A stretch of DNA of 22,153 bases from an uncultured Clostridia bacterium (GCA_937919015.1 CALFPN010000110.1:1-22153), one strand, 5' to 3'. Counted from the first letter of the stretch, positions 7,545-15,500 are shown. Notes: a model not told the origin generated them from the sequence alone. Numbers and translations: made by a program.

Positions 7545-7588
7545 AAGCCCCGATTGTATCGACAGTCGGGGCTTTTTTATGCTAAACT
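7545..7588 (+). terminator. Terminator with the next gene's promoter nested in it
   Basis: AAGCCCCGA (7545-7553) pairs with TCGGGGCTT (7566-7574), followed by a T-run. The hairpin loop contains a possible -35 TCGACA (7559-7564), and an extended -10, TATGC then TAAACT (7583-7588), directly follows the T-run with an 18-base spacer. Termination is well supported; the promoter is inferred. Confidence 0.7.
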
Positions 7589-7632
7589 GAGTACATAGCT
7601 ATGAAAAATTTGTCCGAAAGGATGTGAAATAG

Positions 7633-8763
7633 ATGGAAAAAACAGCATTGACCTATCTTTGTCCCGATTGCATGGCTTATCTGCGCTATGACGGGAAAGA
7701 AGAAAAGTGGGTTTGTGATTACTGCGAAGGCAAATTCACCATGGAAGAACTGGAGCAGAGAGGTCTGCAGAAGGAAGAAAGTGACTATGAGGTAAAGGAC
7801 AGGGCGGAAGCAGAGGAAAATTTTACCGATGTTTCCTTCCGCTATGAGGAAAATATCTCTCAGACAGAGGATGACCTGAGCCACATGCGGGGCTATATTT
7901 GTCCTTCCTGCGGCGGGGAGATTGTGACCGATGATGTGACAGCGGCCACCTTCTGCGTTTTTTGCGGCAATCCTACTATCCTTCCCAAACAGCTGGAAGG
8001 GGAATATCGTCCCGCTGCCATCGTTCCCTTTGAAACAGACAAGGAGGATGCCAAAAAGGCATTTCTAAACCTTTGTAAAGGGAAAAAATTGCTGCCCAAA
8101 GGCTATACCTCCCAACAGAGGCTGGAAAAGATCACAGGGGTTTATGTACCTTTCTGGCTCTTTGATTGTAAGGCGGATTTTGATTACCATGCCACAGGGG
8201 AAAATGTCAGCACATGGACGGATACCCGTTTTATTTATACCAAAACAGACCTGTATCATATCCATCGGGCAGGCCGCATGGAATTTGAAAATATTCCGCT
8301 GGATGCTTCGGAAAAAATGCAGGATGACCTGATGGATGCCTTGGAGCCTTTCCATCTGGAAAAAAAGAAACCCTTCGATATGAGTTATCTCAGCGGTTTT
8401 CTGGCTGAAAAATATACATATGAACCGAAAGACCTGTATGACCGTATGACAAGCCGCATCACCCCCGGCGTGGAACATCAGGCGGCGGAGGGCGGCAGAG
8501 CTTACCAGAGGGTATACGGCGTGAAATGTCACACGGATTTTTCCTCTGACAAACAGACCTATATGCTCCTGCCTGTGTGGATGCTCAACAGCAAATATCA
8601 GGGGAAAGATTATCTCTTTGCCATGAACGGCCAGACGGGGAAGATCGTCGGGGAACTGCCGGTCAGCAGCGGCCAGACAGCAAAATGGTTCGGTATCATC
8701 TTTGCCATCACCTTTATCATTACCATGGCTATTGCCATGTTCGTTGTAGGGGGTGTGTTCTGA
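7633..8763 (+). CDS. Membrane protein with two N-terminal zinc ribbons
   Basis: The product has 376 residues. Two zinc-ribbon motifs are visible: CPDC..CDYC (residues 10-33) and CPSC..CVFC (about 91-113), the first in the style of a TFIIB-like ribbon. A middle region of about 220 residues contains VPFETDKEDAKKAF and GVYVPFWLFDC, which I recognise only as typical of Clostridial zinc-ribbon proteins of unknown role. A single membrane helix sits at the extreme C-terminus (WFGIIFAITFIITMAIAMF), so most of the protein probably faces the cytoplasm. Its stop overlaps the next start (TGATG), so it is translationally coupled to the TPM-domain gene and probably shares its function. A membrane or envelope maintenance role is only a guess. 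Confidence 0.8.
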   Translation: MEKTALTYLCPDCMAYLRYDGKEEKWVCDYCEGKFTMEELEQRGLQKEESDYEVKDRAEAEENFTDVSFRYEENISQTEDDLSHMRGYICPSCGGEIVTDDVTAATFCVFCGNPTILPKQLEGEYRPAAIVPFETDKEDAKKAFLNLCKGKKLLPKGYTSQQRLEKITGVYVPFWLFDCKADFDYHATGENVSTWTDTRFIYTKTDLYHIHRAGRMEFENIPLDASEKMQDDLMDALEPFHLEKKKPFDMSYLSGFLAEKYTYEPKDLYDRMTSRITPGVEHQAAEGGRAYQRVYGVKCHTDFSSDKQTYMLLPVWMLNSKYQGKDYLFAMNGQTGKIVGELPVSSGQTAKWFGIIFAITFIITMAIAMFVVGGVF

Positions 8764-9614
8764 TGAAAAAGAAACTGTTTGTATTTCTGACGGTGATTTG
8801 TATGCTGTTTTCCGTTCTGCCTGTTTTTGGTGGGGAAGTAACGGAACAGCGTGTTTTCGACTACGCCGATCTCCTTTCTGAAGCAGAGGAAAGGGAGATG
8901 CACCTGTGGATCGAGGAGATGCAGAAAAACTGGAACATGGATCTGGCTTATCTGACAACAAATGATACGGAAGGGAAATCTGTACAGCAGTATGGTGCAG
9001 ATTTTTATGTGGAGCATGACCTTGGTCTGGGCGAAACTTACGATGGCGTGATCTTTGTGCTGGATATGGGCTCCAGAGAAGGGCAGATCGTTACCTGCGG
9101 CAAAGCCATTGATCTCTATACGGATTATTATATTGATCAGATGTGGGATAACATGGTAGGCTTCCTTTCTGATGGAGATTACTATAACGCCTTTTTCAGT
9201 CTGTATATGGATATGAACGAATTGGCAGGGGATTATGAAAAATATCAGAAAGATCCCGATTCTTTTCTTTCCGATTATTCCAAAGCGCAGAAAACAAAAA
9301 GCCTGTTCACTTCCGCGGCCATTGCGGGGGTATTTGCGCTGGTCATTGCTTTTCTGGCAGTCAGCAGCATGCGAAAATCCTGCAAAAATGTGAAGCCCTA
9401 TACCGACGGCAGGGCATATTTGAAGGAAAACGGCTGTCATCTTTCCGTCAATCGGGATTCCTTTGCTTCCACCCACACAGCCCTGATGCCGATTCCCAGA
9501 GAGGATGATCAGGATCATCATGGTGGCTTTCATAGCGGCGGCAGCTGGGGCGGCGGTTCCTCCACCTTCTCCGGCGGCGGACGCAGTTTTGGCGGCGGCG
9601 GCGGAAAGTTCTGA
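8763..9614 (+). CDS. TPM-domain (YgcG-like) membrane-anchored protein
   Basis: The product has 283 residues. A signal peptide covers about residues 1-23. A TPM domain follows at about 30-150 (VFDYADLLSEAEE..., YDGVIFVLDMGSREGQIVTCG). TPM domains occur in thylakoid TLP18.3-type acid phosphatases and bacterial YgcG proteins. A transmembrane helix covers 181-201. The C-terminus is rich in glycine, serine and histidine (HHGGFHSGGSWGGG... ending SFGGGGGKF), as is characteristic of YgcG-family proteins. The start at 8763 overlaps the preceding stop codon and gives an intact signal peptide; an upstream in-frame start at 8577 would lie inside the previous gene. Phosphatase activity is possible but not shown. 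The zinc-ribbon and TPM genes probably act together at the envelope. Confidence 0.88.
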   Translation: MKKKLFVFLTVICMLFSVLPVFGGEVTEQRVFDYADLLSEAEEREMHLWIEEMQKNWNMDLAYLTTNDTEGKSVQQYGADFYVEHDLGLGETYDGVIFVLDMGSREGQIVTCGKAIDLYTDYYIDQMWDNMVGFLSDGDYYNAFFSLYMDMNELAGDYEKYQKDPDSFLSDYSKAQKTKSLFTSAAIAGVFALVIAFLAVSSMRKSCKNVKPYTDGRAYLKENGCHLSVNRDSFASTHTALMPIPREDDQDHHGGFHSGGSWGGGSSTFSGGGRSFGGGGGKF

Positions 9615-9625
9615 TTTTCGGTTCA

Positions 9626-9654
9626 TTGACTTTATATTTTTGGAATGATAAAAT
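9626..9654 (+). promoter_or_regulatory. Promoter of the small membrane protein gene
   Basis: TTGACT (9626-9631), a 17-base spacer and TAAAAT (9649-9654) give a near-consensus promoter, about 40 bases ahead of the ATG at 9696. No obvious hairpin terminator separates it from the TPM gene. Confidence 0.7.
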
Positions 9655-9695
9655 AAAACAGTATGTGTAGTATTTTTATGACAGAGGTGTTTTGA

Positions 9696-10046
9696 ATGTT
9701 TTTATTTCCTGTAGATGGTATCATGGAAATCATTTTATCCTATGGACAGACCCTTTCTCTGTTTTTGGTATTTGTCATCATGGAAGGGATGATCTCTGCA
9801 AAATCTGAATCCCCTGTGCCCGGTCTTGTGTTTATTCTGCTGATTGTTTTGCTGGGGGTTGGTTTAGGTTTCCTTTTCCACGATATTGCTTTCTTTCTCT
9901 ATATGCTGGTGCCTGCGGTACTTTCTCTCATCGCCTTCTTCTTTACAAGAAGAAACAGAAGAAAAAATATCGAAAAAGGCATGCATTATAACGAAGATGG
10001 CCTGATCGTAGAAGAAATGAGAAAAATGGAAGGCAAAGAAGAATAA
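9696..10046 (+). CDS. Small integral membrane protein, unknown function
   Basis: I do not recognise this 116-residue protein. It has three hydrophobic segments: about residues 10-30 (ILSYGQTLSLFLVFVIMEG), 41-60 (PGLVFILLIVLLGVGLGFLF) and 63-85 (IAFFLYMLVPAVLSLIAFFF). A basic cluster (TRRNRRKNIEKG) follows, and then an acidic tail. The positive cluster after the last helix suggests a cytoplasmic C-terminus. GAGGTG lies seven bases before the ATG at 9696. The gene has its own promoter and terminator and sits between the TPM gene and the CapA-like gene. Confidence 0.7.
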   Translation: MFLFPVDGIMEIILSYGQTLSLFLVFVIMEGMISAKSESPVPGLVFILLIVLLGVGLGFLFHDIAFFLYMLVPAVLSLIAFFFTRRNRRKNIEKGMHYNEDGLIVEEMRKMEGKEE

Positions 10047-10047
10047 T

Positions 10048-10081
10048 AAAAAGCCCTGAACGGAAAGGTTCGGGGCTTTTC
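10048..10081 (+). terminator. Terminator after the small membrane protein gene
   Basis: AAAAGCCCTGAAC pairs with GTTCGGGGCTTTT (one T-G wobble), loop GGAAAG, followed by a short T-run. It begins directly after the stop codon. Confidence 0.85.
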
Positions 10082-10148
10082 TAATACCTGCAAGTATGTT
10101 ATACTGCCTTCAAAGGACATTTGTTTACCATAAGAGGAGGGGAGAAGG

Positions 10149-11327
10149 ATGAAAAAATTTGCTGCACTGCTGCTGATGATGGTGTTTTTCCTTTCAGCCT
10201 GCGGAAAAGAGGAACAGACCTATACCGCCGCGGCAGGAAAACCTGTGCCTGTGGTAAAAACAGTCAAAATGGCTGTGGTGGGGGATATCATGGTACACGA
10301 TTATCAGTACAACGAGGCCTATGACCCTGCAACGGGGGAATATGATTTCATGCATAATTTTCAGGATGTCAAGAAATATTTCGCGGGGAACGATCTGGTC
10401 ATCGGCAATCTGGAGCTGACCTTTGGCGGCCCCGACAGACCCTATGCCTCCTTCCCCTGTTTCAATACACCGGACAGTTTTCTGGATGCGGTGAAGGATG
10501 CGGGCTTTACCCTCTTGACTACTGCCAATAACCACAGCATGGATACGGGGAAGGCGGGGCTTATCCGTACGCTGGACAAGCTGGATGCATACGGCATCGA
10601 GCATTTTGGCACTTACCGTTCCCAAGAGGAAAGAGATCAAATTTTCTATAAGGATGTCAATGGTATTCGTTTCGCCTTTCTTTCCTATACCTATGGCACC
10701 AACGGCATCCCTGTGCCCGATCCTTATCTGGTGAATCTGATCGAAGGTGACACGATGACTTCTGATATCAGAGAAGCCAGAAAACACGCCGATGTGGTGG
10801 TTGTGATGCCTCATATGGGCAATGAATATGAAAGCTATCCCAGAGATATTTTTGTGGATTGGGCGGATATGATGTTTGAAGCGGGGGCGGATATCGTCCT
10901 TGCCAGCCATCCCCATGTACTGCAGAAAATGGAATACCGCAAGGTAGACCATGGCAATGGCGTCCATGATGGGTTCATCATTTATTCCTTAGGGAATTTT
11001 ATTTCTTCTCAGACAACGCCCCCCAGAAATGCGTCCATCATCCTGCATTTGACGGTGGAGCAGGTGGGGGACGCAGCACCCAATGTGGCGGAGGTTTCTT
11101 TCGTGCCAATTTGGACACAATTTCGAAATGCTTCCGATGAGAATGAGTTTGTGGTGCGCAGCGTATATGAAAGACTGAGCCTTTCTCAGGCGGAAAAGAA
11201 TGCCCAGATCCGTCAAAAAGACCAGAAGCGACTGGAAGAAATTCATCAGGAAACGGCTTCCTTCCTGTTGGGCAGGGAAGTACCCCTTTGGGAAATGCAG
11301 GAGGAATACATTTTTCCAAAGTCTTAA
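10149..11327 (+). CDS. CapA-family lipoprotein (poly-gamma-glutamate synthesis-like metallophosphatase)
   Basis: The product has 392 residues. It begins with a lipoprotein signal with lipobox LSAC (C18), so it is probably anchored on the outside of the membrane. The rest is a CapA/PgsA-type calcineurin-like fold: VGDIMVHD (44-51), GNLELTFGG, a metal-site block TTANNHSMDTGKAGL (about 120-135), VVVMPHMGNEYESYP, GADIVLASHPHVLQ and IIYSLGNFI. These are the conserved blocks of the family, and the Asp, Asn and His residues expected to bind metal are present. CapA is required for poly-gamma-glutamate capsule export in Bacillus, but many Clostridial homologues occur without the other cap/pgs genes, as here, so a capsule role is not established. 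The start has AGGAGGGGAG upstream. Confidence 0.9.
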   Translation: MKKFAALLLMMVFFLSACGKEEQTYTAAAGKPVPVVKTVKMAVVGDIMVHDYQYNEAYDPATGEYDFMHNFQDVKKYFAGNDLVIGNLELTFGGPDRPYASFPCFNTPDSFLDAVKDAGFTLLTTANNHSMDTGKAGLIRTLDKLDAYGIEHFGTYRSQEERDQIFYKDVNGIRFAFLSYTYGTNGIPVPDPYLVNLIEGDTMTSDIREARKHADVVVVMPHMGNEYESYPRDIFVDWADMMFEAGADIVLASHPHVLQKMEYRKVDHGNGVHDGFIIYSLGNFISSQTTPPRNASIILHLTVEQVGDAAPNVAEVSFVPIWTQFRNASDENEFVVRSVYERLSLSQAEKNAQIRQKDQKRLEEIHQETASFLLGREVPLWEMQEEYIFPKS

Positions 11328-11339
11328 CAAAATTTTCTC

Positions 11340-11368
11340 TTGTCATGCAAGAGGAGACGTGATATGAT
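11340..11368 (+). promoter_or_regulatory. Promoter of the GntR-family regulator gene
   Basis: TTGTCA (11340-11345), a 17-base spacer and TATGAT (11363-11368) lie 54 bases before the ATG at 11423, which has AAAGGAGG upstream. Confidence 0.7.
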
Positions 11369-11422
11369 AGGTATTGTTTTAGGAAAAATACATTTTACAA
11401 AAGAAAAAAAGGAGGAATCCTT

Positions 11423-12154
11423 ATGGAAGAACGGGATTATCTGGCGGAGCATGCCGCTTATTTAAAAAAAGAACTGGGAAAAAGCAATATTTCCCAAAAT
11501 TTGTTCCAGAGATTCAAGGAGCTGATTATTGATGGCAGACTGCCCACAGGCTATATGCTGCCCAATGAAAATGTGGTCAGTGACCTGTTGGGGGTAGGCA
11601 GAAGTACGTTGCGTGAAGCATATACTGCTTTGGCGGTGTTTGGTTTTATCCGCCGTTCCAAGGCAGGTACATATATCAATGAGATTGACAATATTGTGAA
11701 TATTGCACCATTCAGCATTACTGTGGAAAATTCAGACCTAAATGACCTTTTGGAATTCCGTTATATGCTGGAAGGGGAAACCGCCAGCTATGCGGCGAAG
11801 CGGGCCACGGCGGAGGATATTGCCCAGCTGGAATATTACTATGAAAAAATGAAAGAACATCGTCATGATGTGAATCAGTTTGTAGATTACGATGCCATGT
11901 TTCATATGAAGGTGGCAAATGCTACCCATAATAAGCTTTTGATCAGCACCATGATGGCGTCCAAGGATAGTTTTGAAAATGGGATTCGGTTGGCTATGAG
12001 GGAATCTCTGGTGCAGAATCCAAGAGTTATTGATGTGACCATTGAATTGCACGGAAAGATTATTGAATCTATCAAAAATGGGGATTTCCAGACGGCATAT
12101 ACGGCCATGCGGGAACATATTTCTTATGTGAATTTGACAGTAAAATATGGTTAA
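11423..12154 (+). CDS. FadR-subfamily GntR transcriptional regulator
   Basis: The product has 243 residues. An N-terminal winged helix-turn-helix covers about residues 25-92, including LFQRFKELIIDGRLPTGYML, the recognition part LLGVGRSTLREAYTAL, and the wing FGFIRRSKAGTYI. A C-terminal all-helical FCD domain (about 105-240) contains LNDLLEFRYMLEGETASYA, AMFHMKVANATHNKLL, and a histidine-bearing IELHGKIIESI. The D and H positions match those that bind metal or ligand in FCD regulators. The family usually senses small carboxylic acids or sugar acids. The target is not evident: neighbouring genes are a CapA-like lipoprotein and argS, neither a typical FCD target. It is monocistronic, between a promoter and a strong terminator. 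Confidence 0.9.
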   Translation: MEERDYLAEHAAYLKKELGKSNISQNLFQRFKELIIDGRLPTGYMLPNENVVSDLLGVGRSTLREAYTALAVFGFIRRSKAGTYINEIDNIVNIAPFSITVENSDLNDLLEFRYMLEGETASYAAKRATAEDIAQLEYYYEKMKEHRHDVNQFVDYDAMFHMKVANATHNKLLISTMMASKDSFENGIRLAMRESLVQNPRVIDVTIELHGKIIESIKNGDFQTAYTAMREHISYVNLTVKYG

Positions 12155-12159
12155 TAGGA

Positions 12160-12186
12160 AAAGGCTCGAATTTCGAGCCTTTTTTA
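12160..12186 (+). terminator. Terminator after the GntR gene
   Basis: AAAGGCTCGAA pairs with TTTCGAGCCTTT almost without a loop, followed by a T-run. It begins six bases after the stop codon. Confidence 0.88.
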
Positions 12187-12337
12187 ATTAGTGCATGGAG
12201 TTTTTGAATGCCCCCTAATCCTCGTAGATTCTTAAATTGGGCTCGTACGGGCCAAAACAGCAGTTAGACAAACCGATTGTACGGTTTTAATTTTCGAGAA
12301 CTCTAATTTCGAGCCTTGCAATCAACCGCGCAATTTC
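12187..12337. other. Intergenic region with partial repeats
   Basis: No gene is evident here. The region contains a weak hairpin AAACCG/CGGTTT (about 12270-12288). It also has a second copy of the word AATTTCGAGCC (12305-12315), which occurs in the terminator just upstream. This could be duplicated terminator debris. Nothing resembles a T-box for arginine. Confidence 0.35.
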
Positions 12338-12366
12338 TTGATTTTCTGCGGTTTTTATGCTATATT
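12324..12366 (+). promoter_or_regulatory. argS promoter nested in a short hairpin
   Basis: A -35 TTGATT (12338-12343), a 17-base spacer and a -10 TATATT (12361-12366) preceded by TG give a strong extended promoter. The -35 lies in the loop of a possible terminator hairpin, AACCGC (12324-12329) and GCGGTT (12348-12353), with a T-run. It is 49 bases from the argS ATG. Confidence 0.7.
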
Positions 12367-12414
12367 AAGTAGAGTATGTCCAATTTTCAGTTGGTACTTT
12401 TTGGAGGTAAAAAT

Positions 12415-14115
12415 ATGGATTTTAAAATAGAAATTGCAAAACTGCTGGCGGCAGCAGCAGAAATCTCTGTGGAAGATGCGGCGGCAGCAGTGGAAATTCC
12501 CGCAAAAAAAGAAATGGGTGACTTTGCTTACCCTTGTTTTCGTCTGGCAAAGGTGTTCCGCAAGGCTCCCCCGATGATCGCTAACGAACTGATCGAAAAA
12601 ATCGAAAAACCCGATTTCATCGCAAAAATGGAAGTGGTTGGTGCTTATATCAACTTCTTCGTGAATAAAGGCGTTTACGCAGAACAGGTGCTTTCCGCAG
12701 TGCTGGAACAGAAAGAAAACTACGGCAAAAGCGACATGGGCGCAGGCAAAACTGTTGTCATCGACTATTCCTCCCCCAATATTGCAAAGCCTTTCCATGT
12801 TGGTCACCTGCGTTCCACAGTGATCGGTAATGCCATCTATAAGATCCATGAACATCTGGGTTATCATTGTGAAGGCGTCAACCATCTGGGGGACTGGGGC
12901 ACACAGTTTGGTAAGCTGATCGTGGCTTACAAAAATTGGGGCAGCAAAGAAGCCGTGGAAAAAGACGGTATTCAGGAACTGATGCGTATTTATGTAAAGT
13001 TCCACGATGAAGCAGAAGCCCATCCCGAACGGAATATGGATGATGAAGCCCGTCTGTGGTTCGTAAAAATGCAGAACGGTGATGAAGAAGCCCTGGCTCT
13101 GTGGAAATGGTTCTATGATGTTTCCATCAAGGAATTTGAACGTGTATATGAAATGCTGGGCGTAAAATTCGACGCTTATACAGGTGAATCCTTCTACAAT
13201 GACAAAATGGATGCCGTTGTGGAAGAACTGAAGGCAAAAGAGCTGCTGAAAGAATCTGAAGGTGCGATGATCGTGGATCTGGAGGATAAAAATATGCCTC
13301 CTTGCCTGATTATCCGTAAGGATGGCGGCACATTGTATGCTACAAGAGATATTACTGCAGCACTGTACCGTAAGAAAACATATAATTTCGATAAATGCGT
13401 ATACCTGACAGCTCTGGATCAGAACCTGCACTTTGCCCAGTGGTTTGAAGTTATCCACAAAATGGGCTATGACTGGTATAAAGATCTGGTACACGTTCCC
13501 TTTGGTCTGGTTTCTCTGGACAGCGGTAAGCTTTCCACAAGAAGAGGCCATGTTGTTCTCATGGAAGACCTGCTGAATCAGGCTTGCGCAGAAACAAAGA
13601 GAATCATTGAAGAAAAGAACCCCGATCTGGAAAACAAAGAAGAAATTGCAAAACAGGTTGGTATCGGTGCGGTTATCTTTAATGACCTGTATAACTCCAG
13701 AATCAAGGACGTTGTATTCAGCTGGGAAAGAATGTTGAACTTCGACGGCGAAACAGGCCCTTATGTACAGTATACACATGCCCGTGCATGCTCCATCCTG
13801 CGCAGAGCCGGTGAACTGAATTTCGAAAATATTGATTATGCTGCGCTGGCAGATGAAGCATCTCTGGATGTCTGCAAGCTGCTGGAAGCATTCCCCGATA
13901 AGATCAAGGATGCGGCGGCAAAACTGGAACCCTCCATTGTAACAAGACATCTGGTTGCCATCTCTCAGGCGTTTAATAAGTTCTACCATGATAATCCCAT
14001 TCTGAACAGTGAAGCAGAAGTAAGACAGGCCCGTCTGGCGGTTGTATTCGCAGTGAAAACAGTACTGAAAGAAGGTCTGGCTCTGCTGGGGATCGATGCT
14101 CCTGAGCAAATGTGA
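12415..14115 (+). CDS. argS: Arginine--tRNA ligase
   Basis: ArgRS charges tRNA-Arg with arginine. The protein has 566 residues, a normal length. It has an N-terminal Add1-type domain (about 1-110) and a class I catalytic core with the signature SSPNIAKPFHVGHLRST (HVGH, 128-131). A KMSKS-equivalent loop reads GKLSTRRGHVV, as in other ArgRS proteins lacking a strict KMSKS, and the C-terminal DALR anticodon-binding domain contains YVQYTHARACSILRR. The start at 12415 is chosen for GGAGG (12403-12407). An in-frame ATG at 12376 would add 13 residues but has no ribosome site and lies close to the promoter. The gene has its own promoter. Confidence 0.95.
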   Translation: MDFKIEIAKLLAAAAEISVEDAAAAVEIPAKKEMGDFAYPCFRLAKVFRKAPPMIANELIEKIEKPDFIAKMEVVGAYINFFVNKGVYAEQVLSAVLEQKENYGKSDMGAGKTVVIDYSSPNIAKPFHVGHLRSTVIGNAIYKIHEHLGYHCEGVNHLGDWGTQFGKLIVAYKNWGSKEAVEKDGIQELMRIYVKFHDEAEAHPERNMDDEARLWFVKMQNGDEEALALWKWFYDVSIKEFERVYEMLGVKFDAYTGESFYNDKMDAVVEELKAKELLKESEGAMIVDLEDKNMPPCLIIRKDGGTLYATRDITAALYRKKTYNFDKCVYLTALDQNLHFAQWFEVIHKMGYDWYKDLVHVPFGLVSLDSGKLSTRRGHVVLMEDLLNQACAETKRIIEEKNPDLENKEEIAKQVGIGAVIFNDLYNSRIKDVVFSWERMLNFDGETGPYVQYTHARACSILRRAGELNFENIDYAALADEASLDVCKLLEAFPDKIKDAAAKLEPSIVTRHLVAISQAFNKFYHDNPILNSEAEVRQARLAVVFAVKTVLKEGLALLGIDAPEQM

Positions 14116-14116
14116 C

Positions 14117-14230
14117 GCAAAAGCGTTTTCAATAGCGACGCAGAAAAATTGCTTGCAAGATTTTCTGCGTTGATATCAGAAAACCTAACGACATGAGTAG
14201 GACGAAGTCCTACGAATAGTCAGCTTTTGC
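14117..14230. repeat. Nested palindromes between argS and the lipid kinase gene
   Basis: Outer arms GCAAAAGC (14117-14124) and GCTTTTGC (14223-14230) enclose two inner hairpins: CGCAGAAAA (14139-14147) with TTTTCTGCG (14161-14169), and GTAGGAC (14197-14203) with GTCCTAC (14207-14213). The first inner hairpin may act as the argS terminator, though no T-run follows it. The cloverleaf-like layout suggests a structured repeat element or RNA. It is not a tRNA: no conserved T-arm or CCA end is visible. Confidence 0.45.
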
Positions 14231-14267
14231 TACTTAGAATTACTTAAATGAAAGAAGGCATGTTTGT

Positions 14268-15239
14268 ATGAAAAAGTTAAAATTGATCTACAATCCTTTT
14301 TCAGGCAATAAAAGCTTTAAATTCGACTTGGATGTATGTATCGGCATTTTTCAGGAAGGGGGCTATGAGGTACATCCTTTCCGCACCCTGCATCCCGGGG
14401 ATATCGATGAGCATATCGCTACCATGGACCCCAACTATGATGTGGTCGTGGCATCCGGCGGTGATGGCACGGTCAATATCGTTGTCAATGCCCTGATGCG
14501 CAGAGGGCTGCATATTCCTTTGGGCATCATTCCTTCCGGTACGGCCAATGACTTTGCCACCTATCTGGGTTTCAAGAGCGGCAATGTGGAGGACGTCTGC
14601 CATACCATTGTTTCCACAGAACCCGTTCCCATCGATCTGGGGCTGGTTAATGATGATATCTTCTTTATTAACGTTGTGGCCGGTGGTTATTTTACAAATG
14701 TTTCCCAGACTGTGGATAAAGACCTGAAAAATGCTCTTGGCAGCCTTTCCTATTATTTGAAAGGGGTAGAGCAGCTGCCTCAGTTCAGAAAGATTCCTTA
14801 CCGCATTACGACCAGCAAAGAGGTGATCGAAGAAGATCTGTATCTTTATATGATCCTTAATTCTGCCGGTACAGGCGGGTTTACGAATCTTTCCCCCGGC
14901 GCAGCGGTAACGGACGGTGAATTTGAGTTTCTTGCTGTAAAAGGGAAGCCTCTGTATGAAATGACGCCTACGGTGGTAAAATTGCTGACAGGGGAACATA
15001 TCCATGACAAAAACATTTTGTATCTGAAGGATAGCTATTTTAAAGTGGAATGTCTGGATGAAACCTTTAATATTAAGGAAACCACAGTGGATGGGGAGAT
15101 GGGCCCTGATATGCCCTTTGAAATGCGGGTCATTCCCAGAGCGATTCCCGTGTTTGGAAAATTCGATCATGTTTCTGAAAAAACAGAAAATCCTTTGCTG
15201 GCTTTGTTTAAGAATGTAGGGTTGCCCACAAAATTGTAA
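14268..15239 (+). CDS. YegS/DagK-family lipid kinase
   Basis: The product has 323 residues and is a diacylglycerol kinase catalytic-domain protein. It has an N-terminal nucleotide-binding part with IYNPFSGNK (7-15), the signature GGDGTVN (64-70) and PSGTANDFATYLGF (about 87-100), then a beta-rich C-terminal domain (NSAGTGGFTNLSPGAAVTDGEFE). The family phosphorylates diacylglycerol or related lipids at the membrane, recycling DAG made during lipoteichoic acid synthesis in Gram-positives. The exact substrate is not shown. It ends one base before a parS site, just ahead of parA. The start follows AAAGAAGG. I leave the gene symbol empty because DagK and BmrU/YegS paralogues cannot be told apart here. 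Confidence 0.9.
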   Translation: MKKLKLIYNPFSGNKSFKFDLDVCIGIFQEGGYEVHPFRTLHPGDIDEHIATMDPNYDVVVASGGDGTVNIVVNALMRRGLHIPLGIIPSGTANDFATYLGFKSGNVEDVCHTIVSTEPVPIDLGLVNDDIFFINVVAGGYFTNVSQTVDKDLKNALGSLSYYLKGVEQLPQFRKIPYRITTSKEVIEEDLYLYMILNSAGTGGFTNLSPGAAVTDGEFEFLAVKGKPLYEMTPTVVKLLTGEHIHDKNILYLKDSYFKVECLDETFNIKETTVDGEMGPDMPFEMRVIPRAIPVFGKFDHVSEKTENPLLALFKNVGLPTKL

Positions 15240-15255
15240 TGTTTCACGTGAAACA
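15240..15255. promoter_or_regulatory. parS: parS centromere site 1
   Basis: TGTTTCACGTGAAACA is a perfect 16-base palindrome and differs at a single position from the Bacillus parS consensus TGTTCCACGTGAAACA as I remember it. It starts one base after the lipid kinase stop and lies about 280 bases from parA. Confidence 0.93.
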
Positions 15256-15285
15256 TTTGATAAACCAAAGAAAAATAGAGAATAT

Positions 15286-15334
15286 AAAAGAGTTATTTCA
15301 ATTATTTGTAAGTTGAAATGACTCTTTTTATTTT
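15286..15334 (+). terminator. Terminator between the lipid kinase gene and parA
   Basis: AAAGAGTTATTTCAA (15287-15301) pairs with TTGAAATGACTCTTT with one mismatch, and a T-rich run follows. The stem is long. It separates the lipid kinase gene from the parAB unit. Confidence 0.85.
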
Positions 15335-15446
15335 AGTTTGTGGTGCACTTCATAGCGCATTGCATTTTTGAACCTTTCAGGGAAATATGAGTAGGAAAGT
15401 TCTACGAATTTTTTTATGCACTCGAGAAATAAGAAAAATTTAAGAA

Positions 15447-15466
15447 AACGTTTCACGTGAAACGTT
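15447..15466. promoter_or_regulatory. parS: parS centromere site 2, adjoining the parA promoter
   Basis: AACGTTTCACGTGAAACGTT is a perfect 20-base palindrome with the parS core GTTTCACGTGAAAC. It lies just upstream of the parA promoter, so ParB bound here might also affect parAB transcription. The autoregulation is inferred. Confidence 0.93.
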
Positions 15467-15472
15467 GCATTT

Positions 15473-15500
15473 TTGTTTACCATATTATATTATATATAAA
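15473..15500 (+). promoter_or_regulatory. Likely parA promoter
   Basis: TTGTTT (15473-15478) and TATAAA (15495-15500) are 16 bases apart in a very AT-rich stretch directly after parS site 2. Several alternative TATA words are present, so the exact -10 is uncertain. Confidence 0.45.

Noticed and set aside
10149..11327. CapA-like gene as evidence for a poly-gamma-glutamate capsule operon
   Set aside because: No capB, capC or capE-type genes are adjacent; solitary CapA homologues are common in Clostridia.
12355..14109. A 584-codon minus-strand frame over argS
   Set aside because: Antisense shadow; the + strand has complete ArgRS motifs.
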